Assembly: GCA_965200795.1 (NCBI GenBank)
Contig: CBDAVB010000013.1
Coordinates: 1 to 64,000 of the forward strand
DNA length: 64,000 nucleotides
Origin: Parashewanella sp965200795
Lineage (GTDB): Bacteria > Pseudomonadota > Gammaproteobacteria > Enterobacterales > Shewanellaceae
Reading direction: 5' to 3'
Part shown: piece after piece, positions 46,848 to 55,216 of the stretch
Layout: each line of letters begins with the position of its first letter
Position numbering within the stretch: position 1 is the first letter of the stretch
The notes under the pieces: generated by a model
What the model saw: only the letters and a program-made list of their open reading frames with translations
Databases searched by the model: none
What the model was told of the DNA's origin: nothing
Position numbers and translations under genes: made by a program

Positions 46848-47658
46848 TGATCACCTGTACCTGATGCTGATATTGAATACTCTGCCCGTCAATGCTGAAC
46901 CTCGGTGTCAATTGCACAACGGCGTTGTTGACTAAAGAAGACGGCGTATACTGAAACATCAAATCAGCCGCGCTGATGTTATTAACAATATTCGTTGCCA
47001 GCAAACTGCCTTTATCATCAGCGAACGTCATAGGCTGAATGACTTCAAAACCGTATCCGGCATAGCGGATAAGTTGATCAGTGATGCCGTTAACACAGTA
47101 ACTGACCGGCTGATGAACAAAATAAGCTCGTCTGGACGGTGATTTTTCAGCGAATATCACGGGTTGTTTATAAAATAAGCCGATCTCATCAGGATCCGAA
47201 CTGACAGTCTGAATTTCGGCGTATTTACTTAAACCAAAACCGGCGCCGGTACGATAAACCTCCGCCGCTGATGTCGGATAAATATACATGCGGTCTTCGG
47301 CCGCGATTAAGTTATTATCGGCATTGCGAAAAACCGTGCCTAATTGTGACGCGCCGGATTCGGTAAAAGACACGCTCAGATAAGCGCTGGACGTTTTCGT
47401 CGGCACAAACTCAATGCACTGAAGCTGATTATCGCGGCTTATACGAATACTGTTCGGTAAAGCGGCTTTGATCTCACGGGTCATTCTTTGCAACGCATAG
47501 CGGCTTTCACTTAACACCTGATCGGTTAAGCCTGAGTCGATAAAAATACGTGTTCCCGTCACCACAAAGCCGCCGATACCCGCCGAGACAATCCCTAAGA
47601 TCATGATTACGGTAACTAACTCAACCAGCGTGAAGCCTTTACTTTTACGTCGCGGCAT
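46837..47658 (-). CDS. mshO: MSHA minor pseudopilin MshO
   Basis: 273 residues with a type IV prepilin leader (MPRRKSKG) cut before FTLVELVTVIMILGIV, including Glu5. The remainder is a large globular head, as expected for the GspJ/PilW-like minor pilin. It touches mshD (shared base) and overlaps mshP. Confidence 0.9.
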   Translation of the reverse strand: MPRRKSKGFTLVELVTVIMILGIVSAGIGGFVVTGTRIFIDSGLTDQVLSESRYALQRMTREIKAALPNSIRISRDNQLQCIEFVPTKTSSAYLSVSFTESGASQLGTVFRNADNNLIAAEDRMYIYPTSAAEVYRTGAGFGLSKYAEIQTVSSDPDEIGLFYKQPVIFAEKSPSRRAYFVHQPVSYCVNGITDQLIRYAGYGFEVIQPMTFADDKGSLLATNIVNNISAADLMFQYTPSSLVNNAVVQLTPRFSIDGQSIQYQHQVQVINVP

Positions 47659-48206
47659 CAGTAATTACTCCTGATAGCATCAAAACGAATGGTTTCGTTC
47701 ATCGCGGTGGTGACATTAATTATGATGTGCTTCGTGCCCGCCGGGCTGTCACCTTCAATCGTGACGCTCAGCTGATAATTCCGGTAAATCTCGGCATAAG
47801 TCTGATCAGAATTCAGCATCAGTGAATTCTGGTTAAGGCCGTTATAATCATTGAGGTTATCAAACTGATCCCGGCTTTTATCGCTGCCGCTGATGCCGTA
47901 ATCGCACGGGTTTGAAGCCGCCGCGCCGCAGACGGGCGTGCCGCCGCCGCCGGTATTGGGATCAAAAGCTTTGCTCCAGATTTCCTCCATCACGGACTGC
48001 GCCAATTCAGCGGCGCGCATGCGGTGCAGGGTTTGCGCCGCCCGATCCGCCTGCGGGAATAACATGGTCGACATCATCACCAGCCCCGTCCCCAGTACTA
48101 ACATACCGACAACCAGTTCAATAAGGGTAAAGCCTTGCTGAGATACAGAAATTCTATTGAGCACTGATGTACCCCGCTGTCGTGAGTTCAATTTGTACCC
48201 GGTCAT
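47658..48206 (-). CDS. mshD: MSHA minor pseudopilin MshD
   Basis: 182 residues from 48206, with prepilin site QQG/FTLIELVVGMLVLGTGLVMMSTML. A GTG at 48164 would give a normal 11-residue leader (VLNRISVSQQG) and reduce the overlap with mshC from 53 to 11 bases; I consider it the more likely start. The head contains Cys and is GspI/PilV-like. Confidence 0.88.
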   Translation of the reverse strand: MTGYKLNSRQRGTSVLNRISVSQQGFTLIELVVGMLVLGTGLVMMSTMLFPQADRAAQTLHRMRAAELAQSVMEEIWSKAFDPNTGGGGTPVCGAAASNPCDYGISGSDKSRDQFDNLNDYNGLNQNSLMLNSDQTYAEIYRNYQLSVTIEGDSPAGTKHIIINVTTAMNETIRFDAIRSNY

Positions 48207-48672
48207 CAGCGGCTACCGTAATGCAATTCCCCACACAACGATTACTCAGTTTAATGCCGCCCAAGGCGTCAAAATTAACATTAAAATCCTCAGCGTTTCG
48301 TGAGGTCACCGTTACCCCGTCATCCCAGGTAAGCCCGGTTCCCGGAATATCGGAAAATCCGTCACAGTCCGTGGCGGTTCGGGCGGCCCGCTGAGCGACA
48401 TAACCGTTATGATCAAAACTGACCCGGTAACAGAGATCGCTGTTATTGAGCGCGCTTTGCTGAACGGCTCTTAACTCAGAGATAATTTGATTACGCACGC
48501 TATAGGCGCTGAATCCCGTAACCTTTATCAGGCGAGGGGCGACGGTAACGGCTAAAATTCCGATCAAAATAATGGTGGTGACCAGTTCAACCAGTGTGAA
48601 GCCTTTATTCTTGTTCAATACCCTTGTTTCCGTACTGCAAATCCGACAAGCGGTGTGTCCGGCGGCTTTCAT
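48154..48672 (-). CDS. mshC: MSHA minor pseudopilin MshC
   Basis: 172 residues by the longest frame. The leader ends NKNKG, before FTLVELVTTIILIGILAVTVAPR. The true start is probably closer to this site, since a 24-residue leader is unusual. The head has four Cys. It is GspH/FimT-like. Confidence 0.85.
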   Translation of the reverse strand: MKAAGHTACRICSTETRVLNKNKGFTLVELVTTIILIGILAVTVAPRLIKVTGFSAYSVRNQIISELRAVQQSALNNSDLCYRVSFDHNGYVAQRAARTATDCDGFSDIPGTGLTWDDGVTVTSRNAEDFNVNFDALGGIKLSNRCVGNCITVAADDRVQIELTTAGYISAQ

Positions 48673-48823
48673 TAATTAATTCAGACAGTGCCTTAAGCGG
48701 CGAAACAGAATAAAAACCGCGGAAAATTTACCGGCAATGGTATTACAACCCGCTCGGTTTTGAAACGCTTTCAGAAATAAAAAACCGGGAAACACCGGAT
48801 AAAAACGCCCGCCGAAAAATTAA

Positions 48824-49312
48824 TCAGCAACCGCTGTCGGTAATAACAACACCCGGTAAACTGCCGTCAGCGGAGGATTCGGTATACACAATATTGCAAT
48901 CAGCCGCGGACGCGCCCCGCTGCGCGAACGTCGCGGTATTGGCGTCAGTATCAATCGTCACGACCCAATCGCTGTTGCTTGCTGTATCAGTAGATAAAGC
49001 GATATCCGCATCCATCGCGTTTTGAAAGGTGGTTAATGTCGCCTGCATATAGCCGTACTTAATGGCCACGTTATCCGTTCCGCCGACCGATAACGTGCTG
49101 TCAGCTTCCCCTTGCTTAGACTCCAGCGCCGCTTTTGAGAAAATCAGCGCGTTGGTACCGTCAATCGCCCCTGTTAACCCCTGCAGAGCGGACTTTCGGG
49201 CGTCGGATTGTAAATTGATGAATTTAGGCGCCGCGGTAACGGCAAGAATCCCGAGAATGACGATAACGACGACCAGTTCGATTAACGTAAAACCTTTTTG
49301 TTGTTTTTGCAT
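48824..49312 (-). CDS. mshA: MSHA major pilin MshA
   Basis: 162 residues. The short leader MQKQQKG is cut before FTLIELVVVIVILGILAVTAAPKFINLQ, with Glu5. The C-terminus has the disulfide pair of MshA pilins (DCNIVYTE...TDSGC). GAGGT lies six bases before the ATG. With the neighbouring pilin gene broken by an IS, this is the only intact major-pilin gene in the locus. Confidence 0.92.
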   Translation of the reverse strand: MQKQQKGFTLIELVVVIVILGILAVTAAPKFINLQSDARKSALQGLTGAIDGTNALIFSKAALESKQGEADSTLSVGGTDNVAIKYGYMQATLTTFQNAMDADIALSTDTASNSDWVVTIDTDANTATFAQRGASAADCNIVYTESSADGSLPGVVITDSGC

Positions 49313-49793
49313 AGCAATACCTCAACAATTGTAAGCTGAAATAAACAATGATTACACCTAAAAACTCAGCTGACCGCGTTAAATTACTTTACCTCATTTT
49401 AATTTACTGAAAAGCGCGGCAAGTAAAATTCACCCGGACAGTAAACGGCTTTACGCTCACAGGCTTGCTGAAATCGCCGCCGGCCGTGTTGTAACCTTCG
49501 CGGGCAGAATAAGCGCCTGAGAACCTATCCGGCTGAGCGTTTAGGTTAAACATCCTTATCGGTTATCACATTTCGTGATTACCGTAAGTTACCCTACATT
49601 GTCCGTTACCACAAGTCGGAAATCCGAGCGCTTGAGCCGTGCTGATAACAACAGGCATAATTAAAAAATTAAATTAAATTTCATTAGGTTAACCAATAAA
49701 AGATGAAGTCATGATGAACAATGTTTAACCCCGTTTGTCTTGTTCATAGATTATAATTAAAGCGTAACCAATAAGAAAACAGAGGTGAAAATT
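49313..49793. other. intergenic region upstream of mshA and the orphan gene
   Basis: About 480 bases that must hold the mshA promoter (minus) and that of the divergent orphan gene (plus). A TATAAT lies at 49752-49757, 37 bases before the orphan gene, but its -35 box is not clear. No repeats or gene remnants were seen. Confidence 0.4.
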
Positions 49794-50303
49794 ATGACAG
49801 CAGTAACCTATAGCAGGCAAACAAATACAGTTACATTGCCAACTTCATCAGTCAGTAATAGTACAAGCGCTGGTAGCTCAGCTTCTTGCCGCCTGGGAGG
49901 CGGAAATTACCAAGTCGATCAGAAGGGGACTGATAACAAACCGTTCTGGAAGAGCCTCAGAGATTCATTAAAGAATCGCTTTTCCGGGGGTGAAACCAGT
50001 GACACACTCAAACCCGGGGATCAAACCAGTGACATACGCAGACTTAACAACGAAAGTATGGATACACCTGTCAAAACAAGACCCAATAATTCGAGACCAG
50101 CATCTACCGATGTAAGAGAATCGCGATTAAGTCGAAAAAAACAAAAGATAATAGATGAACTGACTACTCCGGTAAACGGAAATTATGAAAATATACGTCA
50201 AGCGCATGTCAGAGGATCAGGTACTCCGAGAGAATCCGGCGCTCAACGATCTGTAAAAAAGCCGTCTGACGCTGAAACTTTCCGTCCCTATCATTTATAT
50301 TAA
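49794..50303 (+). CDS. orphan Ser/Thr-rich hypothetical protein
   Basis: 169 residues from ATG 49794, supported by GAGGTG six bases upstream; the longest frame starts at a GTG within this Shine-Dalgarno sequence. The protein is hydrophilic, Ser/Thr/Asn-rich at the N-terminus (TAVTYSRQTNTVTLPTSSVS) and Arg/Lys/Pro-rich later, with an imperfect repeat GGETSDTLKPGDQTSDIRR. There is no signal peptide or membrane helix. It lies on the opposite strand between two pilin genes of the msh operon, so it is probably an insertion. The composition suits a type III effector, which is unproven. Confidence 0.6.
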   Translation: MTAVTYSRQTNTVTLPTSSVSNSTSAGSSASCRLGGGNYQVDQKGTDNKPFWKSLRDSLKNRFSGGETSDTLKPGDQTSDIRRLNNESMDTPVKTRPNNSRPASTDVRESRLSRKKQKIIDELTTPVNGNYENIRQAHVRGSGTPRESGAQRSVKKPSDAETFRPYHLY

Positions 50304-50787
50304 ATTAACGCCTGAAAGCGCTTTGCATTCTAATGCATAAGACAGAAAAAGCTCTTATGTCGTCTGTTAAGATAAATTGAGATAACGGAGGCTGATTTGA
50401 TTGTTTCGTCAGGATTATCGCTTCTCAGTACGGGAGCGATATTGACTCCGCTTACAGATATTTTCCTGACCTGCCAATTCCGTTACCGATAAAAACCTCC
50501 CGCCGGCGGCCGTAATCCGCAATTGCATAAGTACCCGCGCGAATGTAACCCAATAATTTTACCGGCATACAAAACCGTCGTTCGTTCATCCGGCATTCAG
50601 ACCAGGCGCTCAGACAGAAGCGATAAAAACATGCAGGGCAACCCCCTTGAGGATGCCAAAGCCGTATCAGCCCGGTTAACATTACAGCGACCCGCGCTTC
50701 AGATGACGGCAGTGAGATGCGGGAGCTGAAGCAGCGGATATGTACATGTGAAATATTAAAGTTTTATCTGGTGTTAGCCATTGAATC
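50304..50787. other. non-coding stretch downstream of the orphan gene
   Basis: About 480 bases without a convincing gene. A weak hairpin (CATAAGA/TCTTATG) lies at about 50337-50360, shortly after the stop of the orphan gene. The rest shows no family resemblance. Confidence 0.35.
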
Positions 50788-50819
50788 AATATCACTCTTG
50801 CATAAGCAAGAGTGATATT
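50788..50819. terminator. strong hairpin after the disrupted pilin gene
   Basis: AATATCACTCTTGC and GCAAGAGTGATATT form a perfect 14-bp stem with an ATAA loop, 19 bases beyond the stop of the pilin remnant. There is no long T-run, so it may be a processing or stabilising hairpin between pilin cistrons rather than a classical terminator. Confidence 0.6.
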
Positions 50820-50837
50820 CTTCACTCACAAACTTAA

Positions 50838-50904
50838 TCAGCACTTATCAGCATCTGCAATCTCATAATTAGGCTTATTATCAGCGTCAGCTTGTGTATA
50901 AGTA
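50838..50904 (-). pseudogene. C-terminal remnant of the first MSHA-type pilin
   Basis: Read in the frame left by the truncated pilin at 52422, this segment gives YTQADADNKPNYEIADADKC and a TGA at 50838-50840. It supplies the second Cys and the Tyr-Thr motif that the truncated pilin lacks. It begins with TAAGTA (50899-50904), the copy of the IS target duplication. Confidence 0.9.
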
Positions 50905-52421
50905 GTCGGTACTGAAAAACATAACTTCAAGATTTAAAATGTACGGCATCTGATTTACGCAAAATTCAGAGCCGTACCCAAAAGCAACATTTCTTATATT
51001 TCGCATCAATTTCACTACAAAATAGCCAAAACTCACCATCTTTTTCGAGCAAAAAGAAAATGGCTAACCACTTTCTCAGGTTCCAGGCACACGCAGCCAT
51101 TAGAAGGTTTATTGAGTCGCCAACACTGCCCTTTAACCAGTTCTTACACAGCCTAAAATCACTCTTCAAATGCCCGATTACTGGTTCAATTGTTGCCCGT
51201 TTTTTACAGAGTTCACTTTTGCGTTTTCTCTTTGCTTGCGAGTCCCGTTTTAATGGCCGGCTAGGGATAACAACTTCTTGGTCAACATACTGCATACACC
51301 CTTTATAGCCTTTATCTACAACGGCTGTAGTGATTTTACTCTTTCGGTGTTTATGGGCATGGTCAAGTGCAGGTCTAAGCAATTTTGAGTCGTGTTCATG
51401 TTTGTCATGACTGGTTACACCAATGATTAATTGACTCTGCTCTGTGAGCACGACAGAAGCCTTTTTACCATACTCGTATGGCTTATGGTCTTTGCCTTTC
51501 CCTACGCAGTAAACATCGGGTTCATGAAGGCTGTAAATCTTGTTCTTGTCTTTACGTTGCTGTGTAATGACTTTTTCATAATTGGAAAAATTCTCTTTTT
51601 GTAAATCAAGGACATCTTGTGGAAGTTTGCGTTGTAGCTCCCTTAAAAGCTTACCTGCGATAACACGTAACCTTTTTAACGCTCTTCTGGCTTTGCTTCG
51701 ATTTTTGGCATGTCTAAAGCTTCGACAGTCAATGCGTAGCTGTTTGACTTCTTTGACATAAGTACGTCTTTGCTTGATCCCAAATACTTTGGCTAGTTTA
51801 TTGAGTCGGTTAACCACCTTGATGGCAAGCTTGCTATCTGTCGGATAAGTAATGGCTTTTTCTTGGACGGTTGTATCAACGTACACGGTGTCATCTTCAG
51901 CTTTGTCACCGTGTAAAGCCACAGATAATGCAAAGATTTTTTCACAGCCTTTTTCACCGATGCGCTTACGAAAAACACTGAGTTCACTGGCATCACAAGG
52001 GCGTGCTGTTTGAAACTCTGTCTCACCACAAAACACTTGAAAATACACGTTCATCAGCCACTCATCGACCAAGGCTTCATCGCTGAGTTTGTAAAGTTGC
52101 TTGAGTATTAGCAAACCGCACATCAACCGAATTGGCTTCGCTTTACGGCCTAATTTTTTGTATAACGGCTTGAACTCTTCTTCCAACGCTCGCCAATCAA
52201 AGGCATTAGCTAAAATGAGTAAAGGGTGAGTTTGCAGAAGTTGGTCTGTGATATTAAACAGACTGGCATGAGGTAAATTTGACGGGCTTTCTTTGAGCAT
52301 TTTTAGCACCCAAAACGACCAGAAACCGTAGGTTCACTATATCATTTCTGGTCGAAATTGAATGTATCAAATAGCTATATTTTATTATCGATCAGAATGT
52401 TAGATGTTTTTCATGGCCGAC
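50905..52421 (-). mobile_element. IS5/IS1182-like element inserted in a pilin gene
   Basis: 1517 bp. The ends are inverted repeats: GTCGGTACTGAAAAACAT at 50905 and GTCGGCCATGAAAAACAT read inward from 52421 (15 of 18 match). It is flanked by TAAGTA on both sides (50899-50904 and 52422-52427). Removing the element and one TAAGTA restores the pilin reading frame. Confidence 0.92.
50966..52309 (-). CDS. IS5/IS1182-like transposase
   Basis: 447 residues with a DUF772-like N-terminal region (RALEEEFKPLYKKLGRKAKPIRLMCGLLIL..LSDEALVDEWLMNVYFQVFCG). The DDE core is recognisable as DTVYVDTTVQEKAI (first Asp), TAAVVDKGYKG (second Asp) and KRATIEPVIGHLK (Glu). It appears intact. IS5 and IS1182 groups share this layout, and I cannot separate them by eye. 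Confidence 0.85.
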   Translation of the reverse strand: MLKMLKESPSNLPHASLFNITDQLLQTHPLLILANAFDWRALEEEFKPLYKKLGRKAKPIRLMCGLLILKQLYKLSDEALVDEWLMNVYFQVFCGETEFQTARPCDASELSVFRKRIGEKGCEKIFALSVALHGDKAEDDTVYVDTTVQEKAITYPTDSKLAIKVVNRLNKLAKVFGIKQRRTYVKEVKQLRIDCRSFRHAKNRSKARRALKRLRVIAGKLLRELQRKLPQDVLDLQKENFSNYEKVITQQRKDKNKIYSLHEPDVYCVGKGKDHKPYEYGKKASVVLTEQSQLIIGVTSHDKHEHDSKLLRPALDHAHKHRKSKITTAVVDKGYKGCMQYVDQEVVIPSRPLKRDSQAKRKRKSELCKKRATIEPVIGHLKSDFRLCKNWLKGSVGDSINLLMAACAWNLRKWLAIFFLLEKDGEFWLFCSEIDAKYKKCCFWVRL

Positions 52422-52843
52422 TAAGTAAGAGTGCAAGTAGCCTTAGCGCTAGTAAGACGAATTGTTACAGCTGATGACTCTGTTGCGGGAGCTTCGGCTG
52501 GAACTCTCTCAATAGTATAATCAGAAACGTCAATATCCAGAACATCAGTTAAATTTTGTGCTGTAGCACCCATGCGGCCATACACTAATTCCACTGTCAC
52601 CGGTGTATCAGTCGCACTGATATTAACAGAGCCGGTCGCACCAGTCTGATCAGCAAGAATAGCTTTGGAGTTAATCATCGCATTTGCGCTTCGCAAAGAG
52701 CCGTTTACACCTTCTAGCACACCTCTGTGAGCGTCACCTTGCAGGTTTAAAAATCTCGGCGCTACAGTCACCGCCAAGATCCCTAAAATTACAATCACCA
52801 CAACCAATTCAATTAGGGTAAATCCCTGTTGTTTTGTTTTCAT
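52422..52843 (-). pseudogene. MSHA-type major pilin, truncated by the IS
   Basis: The likely start is ATG 52843 (leader MKTKQQG, then FTLIELVVVIVILGILAVTVAPRF); a longer frame begins at 52861. The head runs to AKATCTLT and stops at a TAG formed with the first base of the IS. The family's second Cys is missing and lies at 50838-50904. Restored, the pilin has 160 residues, about the same as mshA (162). It may correspond to mshB or a second mshA of other species. Confidence 0.92.
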
Positions 52844-52861
52844 ATCACTTCTCTGCATCAA

Positions 52862-53236
52862 TCAATACGGCCGGGCGTTTTACATTTAACCGCCGCGAAA
52901 CCGCCGTCCCGGAAATCACGCCATAAACAGCCTGTCGGCGCATGGCAATGACACCCTCTACATCTATCTTCCGTGACATTAAGCAACAAACTGTTCTGTT
53001 AAATGGTTTATGTTGCCGCGCTCGCGAAAACAATGATTCAACCAATTTAAACGATTAACTTGTTGCTTTTACCGCTCCGATTCTTTCGCACAAGAGCGCT
53101 GCTTTAAAACTCCGTCCTGTGTTGTAATTTTCTATTCCGTAATCATTATTAACGGCTTAACTCAGCTATCTGAATAAGTACCGCAATAGGCCTTATTACC
53201 GGCCATTCTATCTTAATTTTAACGGAGTACCAGTCC
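52862..53236. other. intergenic region between mshF and the truncated pilin
   Basis: 375 bases with no credible gene on either strand; short open frames here lack Shine-Dalgarno sequences and family resemblance. Since major-pilin genes usually have their own promoter, it probably lies in this stretch. Confidence 0.4.
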
Positions 53237-53836
53237 TTAACTTGTCCGGCCGGCGATTTTTGTCTCAGTAAACCGAACAAGCTTTTTACTTTTGATAACC
53301 GGCAAATACGCCACGATTCCCGTTTGCGGCTGATAGCGAATTTCAGCCGTGGCCCGCGGCCGGTTATTTGCTGAACGCTGATGAAACCGGCAAGCCTGAT
53401 CTTGTTTCTCATACTGAGCTTTTACCTTTAAAAGCTCAGTGTCCGCCGCCGTGAGCGATTGCCACAGCCGCTCACAGCCTTGATCATCTGCGGTTGTTAA
53501 TGCCGGATAGCCTTGTAAATTAAACTCAATTAACGTTGCGGCCGCGTTTTCATCCGCGCTGATAACGGCCGCTGAATCTTCGGATAATCGCGACCACTTT
53601 ACCTGTAAACGACCCGGCTTACCTTTTATCAGCCACTGGTGACGCAACACCTGAATCACCTGTTTTAAGCGCAATGATTCCTGCTGCAAGGTTTCATGAT
53701 AAAAAGCCCGCGTATTCGATAACATGCGCTGAATGCCAGCAGCGACCAAAGCCGACATCAGCAGCACCACTAAAATGCGGGTAAAGGTTCGCAGTAAACT
53801 GGCGTCAAGCTGTTGCTGGCGGCTCATTCTTGCCAC
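53237..53836 (-). CDS. mshF: MSHA biogenesis protein MshF
   Basis: 199 residues with one N-terminal membrane segment (about residues 18-38, ILVVLLMSALVAAGI) and a soluble remainder, the layout of MshF. The assignment rests largely on its position between mshG (six bases away) and the pilin genes. Its exact role in pilus assembly is unknown. Confidence 0.8.
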   Translation of the reverse strand: MARMSRQQQLDASLLRTFTRILVVLLMSALVAAGIQRMLSNTRAFYHETLQQESLRLKQVIQVLRHQWLIKGKPGRLQVKWSRLSEDSAAVISADENAAATLIEFNLQGYPALTTADDQGCERLWQSLTAADTELLKVKAQYEKQDQACRFHQRSANNRPRATAEIRYQPQTGIVAYLPVIKSKKLVRFTETKIAGRTS

Positions 53837-53842
53837 GATGAA

Positions 53843-55060
53843 TTACCCGCCTTTCACCAGGTTGAGCATATCCCACATCGGCAGATAAATGCCTAAGGCT
53901 AAGATCAATACCATGGCGGCGACCACGGCAATCAAAAACGGCTCAAGCCTGGCGGTTAAGTTTTTCAGGTCGTAATCCACCTCACCCTCGTAAAAATCAG
54001 CGGCGTCGTTAAGCAGACCGTCAATCTGCCCCGTTTCTTCCCCCACGGCGACCATTTGCAATACCAGCGGCGTAAACAAACCGCTTTGGGACGAAGTTCT
54101 TAACATGGACTCGCCGGACTCGATACCGCGGCGCATACCGACAATCCGGTCATGCATATACCGGTTATCAACCGCGTCGGCCACCAGACTCAGCGCCTGG
54201 GTCATGGGTACGCCGGCACTGAGCATCATTGAGAAACTGCGGCAGTAACGGGACAGCGTCGAGCGCTCGATAATCGAGCCGACCGCGGGAATGCTTAACT
54301 TCCATTTATCCCACTGCTTTTCGCCTTTCTCACTGGCATGCCAGAATCGAATCCCGATAATCAGTCCCGATAAAACCAACAGCATGATCAGCCAGTGATT
54401 CACAAAAGCGTTCGAGGTAGCGATTAATATTTTGGTCGCCCAGGGTAAATCCGAGCCAAAGCGGCTGAACATGTCCGCGAACTTCGGGATCACCAGTACA
54501 TTAAGCACCGCGACGGCAATCGCGATAGCGGCGATAACAAAAGTCGGATAACGCATCGCCGCTTTGATACGGCGGCGGGTTTCCTGCTCCCGCTCGATAT
54601 AACCGGAAAGCTGAATCAGCGCCTCTTCGAGTTTACCTGAGTTCTCCCCGACGTGAACCATTGACACAAACAAGGGATCAAACACATCAGGGTGCTGATT
54701 CATGGCCGAGGATAACGGGCGGCCGGAGGTGAGCTGCTCCAGAATCGATGTCAGCGCTTTTTTCATCGGCGCGCAATGAGTGCTTTCCGCTAAACCCGAA
54801 ATTGAACGCAGAATCGGAATTCCGGCTTTGGTGAGCGAATACAGCTGACGGGTGAAAATCAGCAATTCCTCAAGGCTGATCCGGCGACGCAGTAAAGCGT
54901 TTAAGTCGAACTGCCGGATCTCTTGATGCGGCCTGACGTCAAGCGGAATCGTGCCGCGAGCCGTCAGCAGATCCGCGGCCGCGTCTTCGGACTGCGCCTC
55001 CAGCCTGCCTTTAACTTCCTTTCCGCTGCCGTCCCGGCCCCGGTATTCAAACCATGCCAT
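53843..55060 (-). CDS. mshG: MSHA inner-membrane platform protein MshG (GspF/PilC-like)
   Basis: 405 residues, two tandem T2SSF domains with three membrane segments. Family motifs visible: FTRQLYSLTKAGIPILRSI and SMVHVGENSGKLEEAL in the first half, CRSFSMMLSAGVPMTQAL and QMVAVGEETGQIDGLL in the second. It links the MshE ATPase to the growing pilus. Confidence 0.95.
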   Translation of the reverse strand: MAWFEYRGRDGSGKEVKGRLEAQSEDAAADLLTARGTIPLDVRPHQEIRQFDLNALLRRRISLEELLIFTRQLYSLTKAGIPILRSISGLAESTHCAPMKKALTSILEQLTSGRPLSSAMNQHPDVFDPLFVSMVHVGENSGKLEEALIQLSGYIEREQETRRRIKAAMRYPTFVIAAIAIAVAVLNVLVIPKFADMFSRFGSDLPWATKILIATSNAFVNHWLIMLLVLSGLIIGIRFWHASEKGEKQWDKWKLSIPAVGSIIERSTLSRYCRSFSMMLSAGVPMTQALSLVADAVDNRYMHDRIVGMRRGIESGESMLRTSSQSGLFTPLVLQMVAVGEETGQIDGLLNDAADFYEGEVDYDLKNLTARLEPFLIAVVAAMVLILALGIYLPMWDMLNLVKGG

Positions 55061-55118
55061 TAATTTACGATTCCTGTTGTCTTACTTTCATTGTTTTCGT
55101 TAAACCTGAAGTCACCGG

Positions 55119-55138
55119 ACTCCCGCTTTCGCGGGAGT
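55119..55138. repeat. short hairpin repeat ACTCCCGC-tttc-GCGGGAGT
   Basis: An 8-bp perfect stem with a four-base loop in the 156-base gap between mshE and mshG. It is a sister of the hairpin at 21905. It could stabilise or separate cistrons within the operon. Confidence 0.6.
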
Positions 55139-55216
55139 GCCGTCAATCCCGCCGCGCTGGTAAAAACGGGTGCCCGGTTCCTCTGCACGAATTAACCCTC
55201 AAACGCGGCATCATCT

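Noticed and set aside
50523..50729. Plus-strand ORF of 68 residues after the orphan gene
   Set aside because: No ribosome site and odd composition; the opposite frame is equally open.
52845..53045. ORF of 66 residues upstream of the truncated pilin
   Set aside because: It overlaps the pilin start, has no Shine-Dalgarno sequence and resembles no family.
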